A stretch of 64,000 nt of DNA, from positions 257,083-321,082 of the forward strand of contig CAKOGP040000001.1 in the NCBI GenBank assembly GCA_933822405.4, written 5' to 3'. The notes below the pieces were generated by a model. That model made no database searches. It was not told the origin of the DNA and saw only the letters and a list, made by a program, of their open reading frames with translations. Below, piece after piece: positions 10,474 to 19,999 of this stretch (within the stretch, counting starts at the first letter, position 1; every line of letters starts with the position of its first letter). The position numbers and the translations under genes were made by a program. The stretch is from Cylindrotheca closterium. Taxonomy: Eukaryota; Bacillariophyta; Bacillariophyceae; Bacillariales; Bacillariaceae.

Positions 10474-10969
10474 TTTGGTGGATTGAATTAATTGTATGGG
10501 TGGTCCTTTGATTGATACTTGCTGTCAGTAAGCAAAGAAGGAATTTTGTGTCGACGGTTGGAGTTTCCTTTGATTCTTGCCTAGCTAGGATCTCTTATCT
10601 GGCGAAAATGTGAGAGCTGGGCTACGCTGGCCAAAGTACTGCTCGTGCACGTAGGGAAAAGAGAGAAACGACCGTGTCGACATAAAATTCTGCCGTGGGT
10701 TTGGAAGTTTTGCTTTGTCGCATTTGCATTCTTCCGGAAGTACTGGATGTACGTGCTTTCACGTAGCAGAATCATTCGATTTAGTCACGGCATTCTCTAA
10801 TTGGTCAAACGCAAATACACTCAATCGAAGACCTCTCGTGACTTCCGATCGAACTCAGCACCTTGTGCAAGGGACCGCCATTGTTGCACTTTAGTAAAAA
10901 ATAGATATTGGTTGTCTGCAACAGACAATACTTGGTAGCAAAATTGTTGCACAAAAGGTATTCAATAGC
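10474..10969. other. Intergenic, between two minus-strand genes
   Basis: It holds the promoter side of the carrier-like gene and the 3' side of the ASCC2-like gene. A small inverted repeat (TTGTCTG CAA CAGACAA) near 10913-10929 could be a 3' hairpin. A 64-codon minus-strand frame at 10581-10775 has no recognisable features. Otherwise I see nothing. Confidence 0.5.
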
Positions 10970-12661
10970 TTAGATTCCAAAGGTACCCTGTGACTTTTGC
11001 TTCTTGTCTCGTTGTCGATTCACTCGATTGTTGGACTTGGGCTTGGTTTTTGGCTTTCCCTTTTGGTTCTGGCCGCTGTTACCATTGTTGTTGGTGTTGT
11101 TATTATTAGCATTCGGAGCTGGTTTTTTGTTGCCATTTCCATTGGTATTGTTGCTGTTGCCATTTGCGGTTTTCCCTTGTTGTTGTCCTTGCTGCTGCTG
11201 CTGCTTGGCAGCTTGTTGCTTATTCTTGTTTTTCTTGTGATTTGGTTTCCTCACAATCTTGCCGTCGGGCCCAACAATGCGACCACCCTTGATTTTATCA
11301 GGTCCTCGAAATTGCTTTTGGCCACCACCAGTATTATTGTTGATGTTGCCCTTGGCGTCGTTCGCACGATTCGTGTTTCGGTTGGCCTCCCAAAAGGAAT
11401 CCTCTGCTTCACCTTCACGAGCAAACTTGTTGTAGATCTTCATCTGTTCAAAGTCATACAATCCACCATCGGTGTCTCCTAGCTTGACGTCAATATCATC
11501 ATATTGGTCGTCGTAGTCATCATTGTACTCGTTGACCACCATTTGCTCTTTTTCTTGGGCTGACACATACAACAATGCTTTGTACCTGTCCTGTTCCTGC
11601 TGGGCTTCCAGCGCCATTCGAGCCTTGACCAGCTCTTTCGCTTCGGCAGCATCCCTTTCCTCGTCTTCGGCACGATCCTTCTTTCTTCGGGGCAACGATC
11701 GATCCAAAAACTGAAGATTAGGTGGATATTGAGACGGGTCGTTGAGTAATGTAGAAACAGTCGTCTCAACATTCCCTTGATATAGACTCAGGGCTGTCTC
11801 GATGAAACCCTCACCCAAATCTGGAATGATTTGTTTTACTTGGGCAATGCGCCGTTCCATCTCATCTGCCGGGGACACAACCTTGGCCTTTGTAGCCTTT
11901 GTAGCAGGCTTTTGATTCACATCTAATATCGATGTGGTTTCTGTCTGTTCTCTCAGTCGCGCCGATTCCAACATGTTGAAAATGTACTCCCTTTGATGCA
12001 GAGTGTCTTCATTGAAAGGGAGATTCTTTAGGACATTTTCCAAGCTGCCATGAGACGGTTCTAATCGCCTTTCCCAATCTTGTAGATCCCGTAGACAGTC
12101 AGTAGATTCTTCTTCCATGGTCTGAATAGCGGACATGAGCAACTCTTCCAGTGACTCCGGTTGCTGTTTTGCATCTGCTGCCAACAGTCCTTCCACCAAA
12201 AGATGTGATAATAAGGACAAAACCTCGTCCTTTTGTATCCTAGAAGAATCCTTAAGTATATGAATATCGTATATGGAAGATAGGCTTGACAACCAGTCTT
12301 TGGAATAAGCAAGCTTGCACACTTTGGGTATACAAAGCAAGCCTCCCATGGTCTGCACAGCACTTCTTAGTTTTTCCAGAGACGAAGAGGAGGATCTTGT
12401 TTCAATTATCAGCGTGGACATCCCTCGATGATATAATCTGAATATTTTCTTGAAGTGTTCGACTGGCATGGAATCAATCAACTCGCGATAAGCTGTCAAA
12501 AGCTCTCGACAACCTTCATGTTGGTCATTTCCTTTTATCCGAAACAGCACATTGCCCATGGCATACAATTGCTGTGGCATTGGCAAGGCAATTCCATTCT
12601 TGGTCAGTGATAATTGTTGGAGTTTGGAAGCGACTTCTTGTATATCTGTGCTTGAGCTCAT
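10970..12661 (-). CDS. ASCC2: ASCC2-like CUE-domain protein
   Basis: A single exon of 563 aa, taking ATG 12661 (MSSSTDIQEV); an upstream ATG at 12688 adds nine residues. The first half is helical. A CUE domain (ubiquitin binding) follows DEMERRIAQVKQIIPDLGEG and includes FIETALSLYQGNVETTVSTLL. Next come YPPNLQFLDRSLPRRKK and the acidic signature EYNDDYDDQYDD, which together with the CUE domain is typical of ASCC2, the ubiquitin-reading subunit of the ASC-1 complex that works with a helicase in ribosome quality control and alkylation repair. The last 170 residues are Asn/Gln/Lys-rich low complexity, encoded by CTG/TTG/CTT-type runs on the plus strand. RNA-binding use of that tail is inference. 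Confidence 0.8.
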   Translation of the reverse strand: MSSSTDIQEVASKLQQLSLTKNGIALPMPQQLYAMGNVLFRIKGNDQHEGCRELLTAYRELIDSMPVEHFKKIFRLYHRGMSTLIIETRSSSSSLEKLRSAVQTMGGLLCIPKVCKLAYSKDWLSSLSSIYDIHILKDSSRIQKDEVLSLLSHLLVEGLLAADAKQQPESLEELLMSAIQTMEEESTDCLRDLQDWERRLEPSHGSLENVLKNLPFNEDTLHQREYIFNMLESARLREQTETTSILDVNQKPATKATKAKVVSPADEMERRIAQVKQIIPDLGEGFIETALSLYQGNVETTVSTLLNDPSQYPPNLQFLDRSLPRRKKDRAEDEERDAAEAKELVKARMALEAQQEQDRYKALLYVSAQEKEQMVVNEYNDDYDDQYDDIDVKLGDTDGGLYDFEQMKIYNKFAREGEAEDSFWEANRNTNRANDAKGNINNNTGGGQKQFRGPDKIKGGRIVGPDGKIVRKPNHKKNKNKQQAAKQQQQQGQQQGKTANGNSNNTNGNGNKKPAPNANNNNTNNNGNSGQNQKGKPKTKPKSNNRVNRQRDKKQKSQGTFGI

Positions 12662-12724
12662 CTTCGGAGCAATGAATATAAAATGCAAGCAAACTGTGTG
12701 ATGTGTGTTGTGGGGTTTCGATCA

Positions 12725-12851
12725 TCCTACAGTACAAGCACGTTTCGCGAGTCACGAACGACAGCTCGTCCATCGCCCGCTTGTGACGTCATAGGATCTA
12801 ACAGCTGAGCGAAATATTTCGCACAGAAATATTCAAACTTTGCACTGATTG
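12725..12851. repeat. Direct repeat B, copy 1
   Basis: Runs from TCCTACAGTACAAGCACG to CTTTGCACTGATTG and ends exactly at the run of Ns. It appears identical by eye to 13971-14097. It lies 64 bp upstream of the ASCC2-like start codon and contains TGACGTCA, a CRE-like palindrome. Confidence 0.9.
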
Positions 12852-12861
12852 NNNNNNNNNN
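12852..12861. other. Assembly gap of 10 Ns
   Basis: Ten undetermined bases, a nominal gap whose true size is unknown. Repeat B copy 1 ends on its left edge and repeat A copy 1 begins on its right edge, so the gap was caused by the repeat. Confidence 0.98.
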
Positions 12862-13012
12862 TTCTACTGTTTTGAGCATAAATTGGTAGAGATACGTAGA
12901 GAATCTACGGTTGAGTACTGTGTCATCTCTGTGAGTTCCCTAATTAAATACTTCAAATGCCACCTCCTCGACCAATTGAGTATCTGCCTTTTCCCCAATA
13001 AACCCTTCCTAC
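12862..13012. repeat. Direct repeat A, copy 1
   Basis: 151 bp from TTCTACTGTTTTGAGC to AACCCTTCCTAC, appearing identical by eye to 13826-13976. After this copy the sequence continues into a G-rich unique segment, whereas after copy 2 it continues directly into repeat B. Confidence 0.9.
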
Positions 13013-13825
13013 GGCTTAGGGGGGGGAAGGGGCAGAAAAGGAGGGGGGAAAGGAAGAGGAAGAAGAAAAAAAGAAGGAGGTTTTCAAGAGTTCTTTTGCG
13101 GTGATCGCGGTATCGCAAAACAAAATATCCAACCAATGAAACTAGTTACAGTTTTCAAATCTAGTTGTGATCTGGGGGGAGCCTTTATGGGTAAAAACCG
13201 TACCCACCAATCACAACACCATCATTCTACAAGCCTGCATGTAGAGATCTCGACAGAAATAGATAGGGAAAGACAGCGAATTCGACAGAAATAGCAGTAG
13301 TCTTTCCACTGTTGCTCTTCTCACGCATGGGTCCGACTAGTCAACAATATCGATATTGAATAGCTAGCATCAACAAACACACCATGAGACAAGAAGCCAC
13401 TCCTTCTCGTCCCAGCTGGTCGAACTAACTGGGAAAAACTATCGCATGAGTAAAAAGCCTCTACAATTAAGTTGTGCTACGAATATCGGGTGCAATTGAT
13501 AGAAAACAGTGAAGCAGAAGCATGGATGTATTGCAAAACTTTCCATCAAGGATTTTTTCATTTACAAGCCATTCGTCAGATGAAGTTGGCATCCAGGGCT
13601 ACAGAACGTCCCCATATTTTCGGTAGTATGTATAAGGAAGGAATTCGAACTGTGTATCTATTGGTTTATCTATGATGCGATGTTGTTATTCCTCTCATTG
13701 TGTTGTGTTCGTTGTCACTGTCGAAAAAAAACTTGCGCAAAATCCGTAATTTGAATAGTCGCGTTATGTTTCCAACCCATCTTGGTTTACCGATACTTTG
13801 CTGAAATCCTTGCTGTGATGTAGGT

Positions 13826-13976
13826 TTCTACTGTTTTGAGCATAAATTGGTAGAGATACGTAGAGAATCTACGGTTGAGTACTGTGTCATCTCTGTGAGT
13901 TCCCTAATTAAATACTTCAAATGCCACCTCCTCGACCAATTGAGTATCTGCCTTTTCCCCAATAAACCCTTCCTAC
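13826..13976. repeat. Direct repeat A, copy 2
   Basis: Second 151-bp copy, directly joined to repeat B copy 2 with a shared 6-bp overlap (TCCTAC). That same hexamer precedes repeat B copy 1, which points to a microhomology junction or a haplotype join. Confidence 0.9.
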
Positions 13977-14097
13977 AGTACAAGCACGTTTCGCGAGTCA
14001 CGAACGACAGCTCGTCCATCGCCCGCTTGTGACGTCATAGGATCTAACAGCTGAGCGAAATATTTCGCACAGAAATATTCAAACTTTGCACTGATTG
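13971..14097. repeat. Direct repeat B, copy 2
   Basis: Second 127-bp copy, 83 bp upstream of the coiled-coil gene start at 14181. Each B copy therefore sits just upstream of a gene, in the two opposite transcription directions. Confidence 0.9.
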
Positions 14098-14180
14098 GCA
14101 TTCCATTGTTGCTCCTTCCACAGCTCTTTGGTACATACCAGTACATCGATAAGCCCCAAGAGGTTGGAAATAGTTGCACC

Positions 14181-15424
14181 ATGTCGTTCTATGAAGATGA
14201 GGGTAGTGAGGAGGATTTGATGCAAACGATGGACATCTTGATGAATACAAGCATGGCGTCATCCGCACTCCTGAGTCCTCAGTCCACACTGAGTCTGAAG
14301 AAGAATGTATCCTTTTCTATGGATGAGGAGGAAAAGAAGGAAGCGGAACTGGATTACGACCGATCTCGTGAAGAGTTGTTGACCAAGGTCGCTCGCTTAA
14401 ACCAGCTCCTCAAAGAAAGGGAACAACAACTTGTCGATGAGAAAGACAGACGAAAAAAGAAGGAAAAAAAGTGAGTTTTGCTTGTATGGATATGATGGTT
14501 CGGCTTTGGCTTGTTTTGGACAATACTGATACAATGCAACATTTTGCTTTTCATTGATATAGTCTTCTCAAGCTAGCAAAAGAACTGAAGAAACGCAATG
14601 CACTCCGCGAAGAGGACAAAGTTAGGAAGGAATTCCTGGAGCACCATTGGGTTCTTGCACAGAAAGAGCTGGAGCAATCAAAACAGCTCCAAGAAGAACA
14701 CAAAGCAGAACAAAATCACGTTTTAGCAGAAGAACGGTCAAAACATGCCAAGGAACTTTCTGATACTGAAAACAGAATTGCAGCTTTGAAAAAGGCACAT
14801 GCCAGTCAATGTGACGACCTATGCCGTGAAGTACTCAAAGCAAATCTAGAAGCAGATCGTTTACATGGACAATTGAATGATGGAATGCTTCGAAAGCCAG
14901 ATTTTCTCTCTGATTCCAAAAAGGTTAGAAGCTCGTTTCGATTGGGGCCCATCTTTGCTGTTGGAGTCATTCTCGGCTCTCTATTCGCTGCCGTAAGTAT
15001 CACCATGTCAGGCCGAAAGCTCTGTATTGCCGACAAACACTGTGCCAACATTGTCAATCTTGCATTGCAGTTATTGTACGTAGCAAGCCAAATGGAAATG
15101 TTGACCCATGATGTCCTCTGTGGTCCAGTAATGCCAGGATTGGTTTTGAAGAAGGAACATGTTGGCTTGTCATTTGACGCTCCATTTTGGGCACCAGAAT
15201 CATTGAAAGAAAAAGCATACGAACTATTGTGTTCCGAAGTCTCTCCAACACAGATATACTGGGAATCCGATGGCAAAGACACCCACCGACTTATTGTACA
15301 AAAGGGAGACAAGAGCTTCCGCAAGACAGGGCTTACAAAGTCACGAATGTTTGGAAACAATGTTCGTCTATGGAACAAAAAAGGCTTTGTCGAAGATTAT
15401 GATGTGACTTCACGCATGAATTGA
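14181..15424 (+). CDS. Coiled-coil protein with one TM segment and C-terminal domain, unknown
   Basis: Two exons are inferred, 14181-14470 and 14563-15424 (92-nt intron, GTGAGT donor, ATATAG acceptor), giving 383 aa. The start MSFYEDEGSEEDLMQ is preceded by ACC and fits well. Residues about 60-215 form a long Glu/Lys/Gln coiled coil. One hydrophobic segment, LGPIFAVGVILGSLFAAV, lies at about 224-241, followed by a 140-residue domain with four Cys (LCIADKHCANI, LCGPVMPG, LLCSEVS). Coiled coil on one side of a membrane and a Cys-bearing domain on the other resembles the plan of the gene at 5647. GPVMPG here and GPTVPA there may be a shared motif. No named family. Confidence 0.75.
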
Positions 15425-15816
15425 AAGGTTCCAATGGCACAAACATATCACCAACTCCAAACAAAACCCACAAAGTTGAGAAGCAAAATAGTTTGGCTTC
15501 TGAGAACCAAGTGACTGCAACGACGCACAGCGACTCCAACACTGCTATTACTGCCGCAATGTGTATTTTAAAAAACATGCAGCACTTGTACTGGTTCCGA
15601 ATACCACACACCCACAACTTAAAACATACAAATCCAGCTGTAATAATACAGAGCATAGACTAAATACTAGACACGCCTTCATCCTCGCTTTCTCTAACGT
15701 CTAATCATCAACGGAACATCTTCAACTCAATTAGATTTTCCAGATCATACATTTTTCATTTTTCAAAGCTTTTTATGTAGTCTTAGCATTTATTATTACT
15801 GAATTTTTCAATAAGC
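15425..15816. other. Intergenic 3' regions of two convergent genes
   Basis: Contains the trailers of the coiled-coil gene and of HCF136. I see no gene; an 80-codon frame at 15421-15663 overlaps the end of the coding region and has no features. The part near 15740-15810 is T-rich. Confidence 0.5.
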
Positions 15817-17212
15817 TTATCCAGTGTATCGAAGCAACAGTCCGTTGCTTCCAAGAGCGAAACCCTTGTTTCCAAATTCCTTGAAGAACTTGACATTGTA
15901 CAAGTTTCCTGGGATGTTGTTGGCACTCTTGTCGAAGGAGAAATTGGTTCCTCCATCTTTACTGACGTACATGGTGTTGGAGCCTCCCACAGCCCAGACC
16001 TCGTCGCTGTTCCTCCATGCAACATCGGTAATTCCGTATCCTCCAGTCTTGATATTGGCTTCCTTGAAGTCGAAGGTGTCAGCCGACAAAGATGTAGAAT
16101 CCTTGCAGATGAGAAGCTTTCCTCCATTCAAGGTCATCCAGAGACCCTTCTTGATATCACCATCAACGAATCCCATGTTTTGGATACGACGGGGAGTTCC
16201 TCTGTTATGTGGAATCCAGAAATCATTACCAGGTTCCCAGGTAAGGAAGAAGTTACCACGACTGGAAACGGCCAAGTAGGCACCATCATCGTCACGCACT
16301 TGGTTGATAATGTTACCAGTGAAGTAAGAAGCTCCACTTACACCACTACTACTGATTCTATTCAGGGTAGCATCAATGGTCTCCTTAACTTGTGCCTTCC
16401 AGTTTCTTCCGGCATTTTCAGTAGTGTAAATAGCTCCAGAAGAAGTTGTCATTTCAGCCTTTCCAGGTCCCAAACAGGTGATGGAAGTTGGTTCTCCAGG
16501 AAGCTTGGGGGAAAGAGGGATACGTTCCCAGGTCTTTCCAGAATCCTTGGTGTGCAACATCAGAGTTGGCTTTCCCAAAACCCAACCTTCGCCATCGGTG
16601 AACGACGAAACAGTGAAACGGTAAGTGACTTCCTCCTCGGCATCCAAGTTGGAGAATGACCGGGCTTCCCAAGTGACACCACCGTCGTTGGTCTCGGCAA
16701 AGGATCCACGGGATCCAACAAGGTATCCGTGGTTTTCACTGCAAATATGGAGGAAAAAAAGGCGACGATGATGATGACGACAATATGAGTCTTCCAAAGT
16801 CACAAATCTATTGTGCGATTCATCAGGTTCTATCTGGCACTTACGTGTCAAAGTCGATATCGTATAGCGTATCTGTGAAAGGAAGGTCAACCGCAGTCCA
16901 TAGTTTGGAGGCGGCAGCACTGGCAGTTTGTGGGGCGACAGTGGTTGTGGCAGTGGCCAAAGCGGCGGCAGCAGCAGCAGTTCCAGACTGCAAAAAAGAA
17001 GTTGACAAAAGAAAACATATGTGAGTATTCTACATCAAGGAATCTGAAAAGATCTCCAGGGCATCGCAGCTGAAACTTGCCTTGGTGACGAAGGATCTCC
17101 TGTCATCCATTTGGGACATTTGCAATTGAGTATTGGATCTGGTTTGTCCCGATGGAACAAAGGCCACAGAGGTGCCAACCAACAGGGCAAGAATGGTGGA
17201 TCGTACAAACAT
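15817..17212 (-). CDS. HCF136: Photosystem II stability/assembly factor HCF136 (Ycf48)
   Basis: Three exons are inferred: 17212-17081, 16987-16845 and 16738-15817 (398 aa). The N-terminus is a signal peptide with ASAFAP-like cleavage (TSVAFVPSG). It is followed by a twin-arginine motif DDRRSFVTK, an Ala-rich hydrophobic run and TASAAASK, a Tat-type thylakoid-lumen signal. The mature part starts LPFTDTLYDIDFDTENHGYL and GSRGSFAETNDGGVTWEARS, followed by a set of BNR-like repeats (DGGVTWE, DSGKTWERI, NAGRNWKA, DGGTNFS) that form the HCF136/Ycf48 beta-propeller. The protein assists D1 assembly into photosystem II in the thylakoid lumen. Exon 1 ends in AAG|GCAAGT, a GC-AG intron; the second intron is a standard GTAAGT. 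The splice joins restore LYDIDFDTENHGYLVG. Confidence 0.92.
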
Positions 17213-17644
17213 GTTGTTGTTTGGCTGTAGATTTGAGTGGGGTAGTAGGAAGAGAGAAGAGTGGGAGAAGACTATGATACCCTATAGATTGCTGCTGGCA
17301 GTGTTTTGTCAAATGTACTTCCTAGTGCTAGATCAGCAAAAAGAGAACACGGCAGTACGAAGAGTCAGATTGATTGAGATGTCGGATGCGATCCATCAAG
17401 TGTCAGGTGTGGATCGATAGGAACTGACTCGGCATGACTGACGTTGCGAATTGAAACTATGGGGGATCCATTTGGGGTATTTCATCCCCCCAACTGTGAA
17501 TATTGACCAAAATAGATCTGAGATGAACACTCGCACAAGCACCGTACCTGGTACGAGTACTTAAAAGTCAGTTGTTGCTCTGCATATCAGATAAGCTGTA
17601 AAGAATGGAACCTCTGGCAGTGAAGAAGAAAATAGTAATGAGGA

Positions 17645-18000
17645 AGTCAAAGAAAGTCACCATGCTAAGCAGACAATTTCCAAAGGTGTGCCATGATCGT
17701 TCAAGGTGAAGTCGAAACCTAACACCAACACCATCGCAATCGACAACAACCAAACCTCCTCAAGTGGGAATAGGTGGGGCAGAATGAAAACTGTGCAAAA
17801 GAGTGCCAGGAAGAGTGAAAAAAATGCTTCTAAGTCAAAGAAAGTCACCATGCTAAGCAGACAATTTCCAAAGGTGTGCATGATCGTTCAAGGTGAAGTC
17901 TAAACCTAAAAACAACACCATTGCAATCGACAACAACCAAACCTCCTCAAGTGGGAATAGGTGGGGCAGCATGAAAACTGTGGAAAAGAGTGCCAGGAAA
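17645..18000. repeat. Two-copy direct repeat, period 188 bp
   Basis: Units are 17645-17813 and 17833-18000. Both begin AGTCAAAGAAAGTCACCATG and end GAGTGCCAGGAA. They differ by a few substitutions and a 1-base indel. There is no convincing reading frame in them. They lie immediately downstream of the 5S rRNA gene in its direction of transcription. Confidence 0.9.
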
Positions 18001-18018
18001 AGTTCTTTTTTTTTGGGC

Positions 18019-18022
18019 AAAA
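18019..18022 (-). terminator. Pol III T-run terminator of 5S rRNA
   Basis: Four T residues on the minus strand follow directly after the last base of the 5S rRNA, as expected for RNA polymerase III termination. Confidence 0.7.
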
Positions 18023-18140
18023 GAATACAACACCTGGGATTCCAACGTGGTCCCCCACCGTAGTACTAACCAGGCCCGAACATGCTTAACTTCGCTGAGC
18101 GGACGGGAAGCGGTGCTGTCATGTTGGTATGGTCGTATCC
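18023..18140 (-). rRNA. 5S ribosomal RNA
   Basis: The minus strand reads GGATACGACCATACCAACAT and continues through GAAGTTAAGCATGTTCGGGC, GGTTAGTACTACGGTGGGGG and CCACGTTGGAATCCCAGG, the standard order of a eukaryotic 5S rRNA. The ends pair as helix I (GGATACGAC with GTTGTATTC, with G-U pairs). Length is 118 nt. The internal control elements for TFIIIA/RNA polymerase III are present (box A around AAGTTAAGCATG and box C around GGTTAGTACTACGGTG). It is a single copy here, not in an rDNA unit or tandem array. Confidence 0.95.
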
Positions 18141-18295
18141 ATTAGAGCATATCATTTTACTATACTAATGCTTTCACAAATATCAACGTGGTCATGTGCA
18201 GATTTCTATTACCCAAATCAGAGGTGATCAACAACTGCACAACACTACTTGTTAATATCGCAGGTTGGAATAGTGTTAAATCATTTTAAAATTAA

Positions 18296-19596
18296 TTAAG
18301 CTACAACGGCGCCGGCAACCTTCTTGCTAGCATTGGCAGATTGGGCCGCTGCTGCACGTGTCAAAGCTGGTCGGGCATAGCGCAAGGAATGTGTCAAATA
18401 GACACCACTGGTCAACACTGCAATACTTCCCAATTGATGCGCCGCAGCGAACGAAAGAGGAACATACATGAGGAGAGTAGAGATTCCCAGAGTGACTTGG
18501 CCAGCCGCCACCAAACCAACGGCATACAATCCTCTGCGGACTTGGGGAGTCACAAGGGCAGCTTTCGAAGGGGAAAGTCCCATTGCAGCAAGTGCAAAGG
18601 CTCCACCTGCGGTGGTCATACCCAATATTCTGTGGTTGAATTGTACAGTAGCAGTATTTTCGTGAATATTTCGGTACCAGGGGGTTAGCTCGGAAATTCC
18701 AGTTGGAACCCATTCATCGCCCATCTTTGGAAAGGTATTGTAAGCACTGTTGAGTCGAGAAGAAGGAATAACGTTAGTCATATTGCAGATCCATAGCAAG
18801 GCGATTGTTCATTCCATAGATCGACTTACTTTCCGGCATCATTTCCGGCAACAAATGCACCGCTGACAATCGTGAATCCAGTTAGTGCAGTCAAGTGAAG
18901 ACTTCCCATTCGCAGACGTCTAGCTTGCTTGAGTGCATCCTTGGATAGCTTCATTGCCTCTTCCTTGATCTTTACTTGGTGTGGCAATCCCAATATATCG
19001 AAGCCAGTCCAAACCAAAGCTCCATAAGTAGCCACCGCCATGGACAAGTGAGTGGCAAGACGAATTGGCTTGACTCGAATCTCGTGCTTGTCATCCCGTC
19101 GGTCGTTTCCCAAACCAGACTTGACCATCCACCATCCAACAAGACCTTGGGTTCCTCCCATGGCCAAAAGACCCACCATCCGCTTTTGGTAGCCCTGTGG
19201 AATTCTTCCGCGAGCCGTAAAGTACATCCAAGGAAGAGCAAAGATCAATCCCACAGTTCTTCCCAACATACGATGGCCATATTCCCAACCATAAATGAAT
19301 TTAAAGTCGGACAGCGTCATGCTCTTTCGTTGCTGCCATTCGGGATAAGTCTTGTAGCGAGCAAATTCAGTCTCCCACTCTTCTTGGGTAATTGGTGGCA
19401 AACTGCCGAGTGGACTCCAATCCGTCATGCTGAGTCCCGATTTGGTCAATCGGGTGACACCTCCCACGTGAATCATACCAACAACGGAAGCAGCGGTACC
19501 CAAGATCCACTTTCCAGCCGGAGCATATTGATTGTGGGCTGCATTTGTGACAGCGGGAAGTCCCTTTTGTATCATGGACGAGATGGGGGAGGCCAT
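18296..19596 (-). CDS. COX15: Heme A synthase COX15
   Basis: Two exons are inferred, 19596-18830 and 18746-18296 (83-nt intron), 405 aa. The join restores AGNDAGNAYNTFPKMGDEWV, the COX15 signature between the two halves. GGVTRLTKSGLSMTDWSPLG, YGWEYGHRMLGRTVGLIFAL and FNHRILGMTT carry the conserved His residues that bind heme. Hydrophobic segments number about seven to eight. The enzyme oxidises the C8 methyl of heme O to make heme A for cytochrome c oxidase in the mitochondrial inner membrane. Start at 19596 (MASPISSMIQKGLPAV) gives a short basic pre-sequence; an upstream ATG at 19656 would add 20 residues. Confidence 0.93.
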
Positions 19597-19999
19597 TTTG
19601 AAATAAATCTTCCGAAGAATGTGGAGATTTGGTTTTTGTCTTTCTTTTTGTTTCACTGGCTCCAGTCTCGTTTATGAGTATCAAACTCTCTGTATTATCT
19701 GATCAAGGAATAACAATACAATTCAATCTAACAAAAGGATGATAGACCACGATAATATATGTCAGACCTGTAGCTTGAGTTCGCATAGAAATGCAAGTTG
19801 AACGCAGAAACGATGATGAGTTGGTCGTCTTCTCGAAAAAGGTCGTGCGTATCGCGCGACGCAACGAAAAGACCATGATGGGTTGACTAGCACGAATAAA
19901 CTGTCAACCAAAAACCACTCTAGGGTGGAAACATCATGTCATAGAAACTCCTTTTTCTCAGCATAGCCAACGCCAATAGATGCAAGCGAAACAAATACC
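19597..19999. other. Divergent intergenic region, COX15 and RluA-like gene
   Basis: 403 bp between two start codons pointing outward, so promoters for both lie here. No TATA box or other site could be identified with confidence. Confidence 0.5.

Larger units (their letters stand above)
12662..14180. other. Long intergenic region with assembly gap and nested direct repeats
   Basis: Between the ASCC2-like gene and the coiled-coil gene. It holds two 127-bp copies (B) and two 151-bp copies (A) in the order B, gap, A, unique segment, A, B. The unique segment (13013-13825) starts with a G-rich/purine-rich run, has a 67-codon plus-strand frame (13472-13675) without features, and a GACAGAAATAG motif twice near 13252 and 13283. 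No gene is convincing. Confidence 0.7.
17213..18022. other. Intergenic region with a 188-bp-period duplication
   Basis: No gene is convincing. The proximal part is the HCF136 promoter side. A short hairpin (TTGGGG...CCCCAA) lies near 17473-17494. From 17645 a 169-bp unit occurs twice, directly next to the 5S rRNA gene. Confidence 0.6.

Noticed and set aside
10997..11482. Leu-rich plus-strand frame of 161 codons
   Set aside because: It is the antisense of the Asn/Gln/Lys-rich tail of the ASCC2-like gene; Leu/Val-rich appearance comes from CTG/TTG runs.
13472..13675. 67-codon frame in the unique segment beside the gap
   Set aside because: Short, no start context, no motif, next to an assembly gap.
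12862..13976. A-unique-A segment as an LTR retrotransposon or TRIM
   Set aside because: The A copies do not begin TG and end CA, the interior shows no coding or primer-binding site, and B copies outside make an insertion target duplication impossible to read across the gap. Kept only as one hypothesis.
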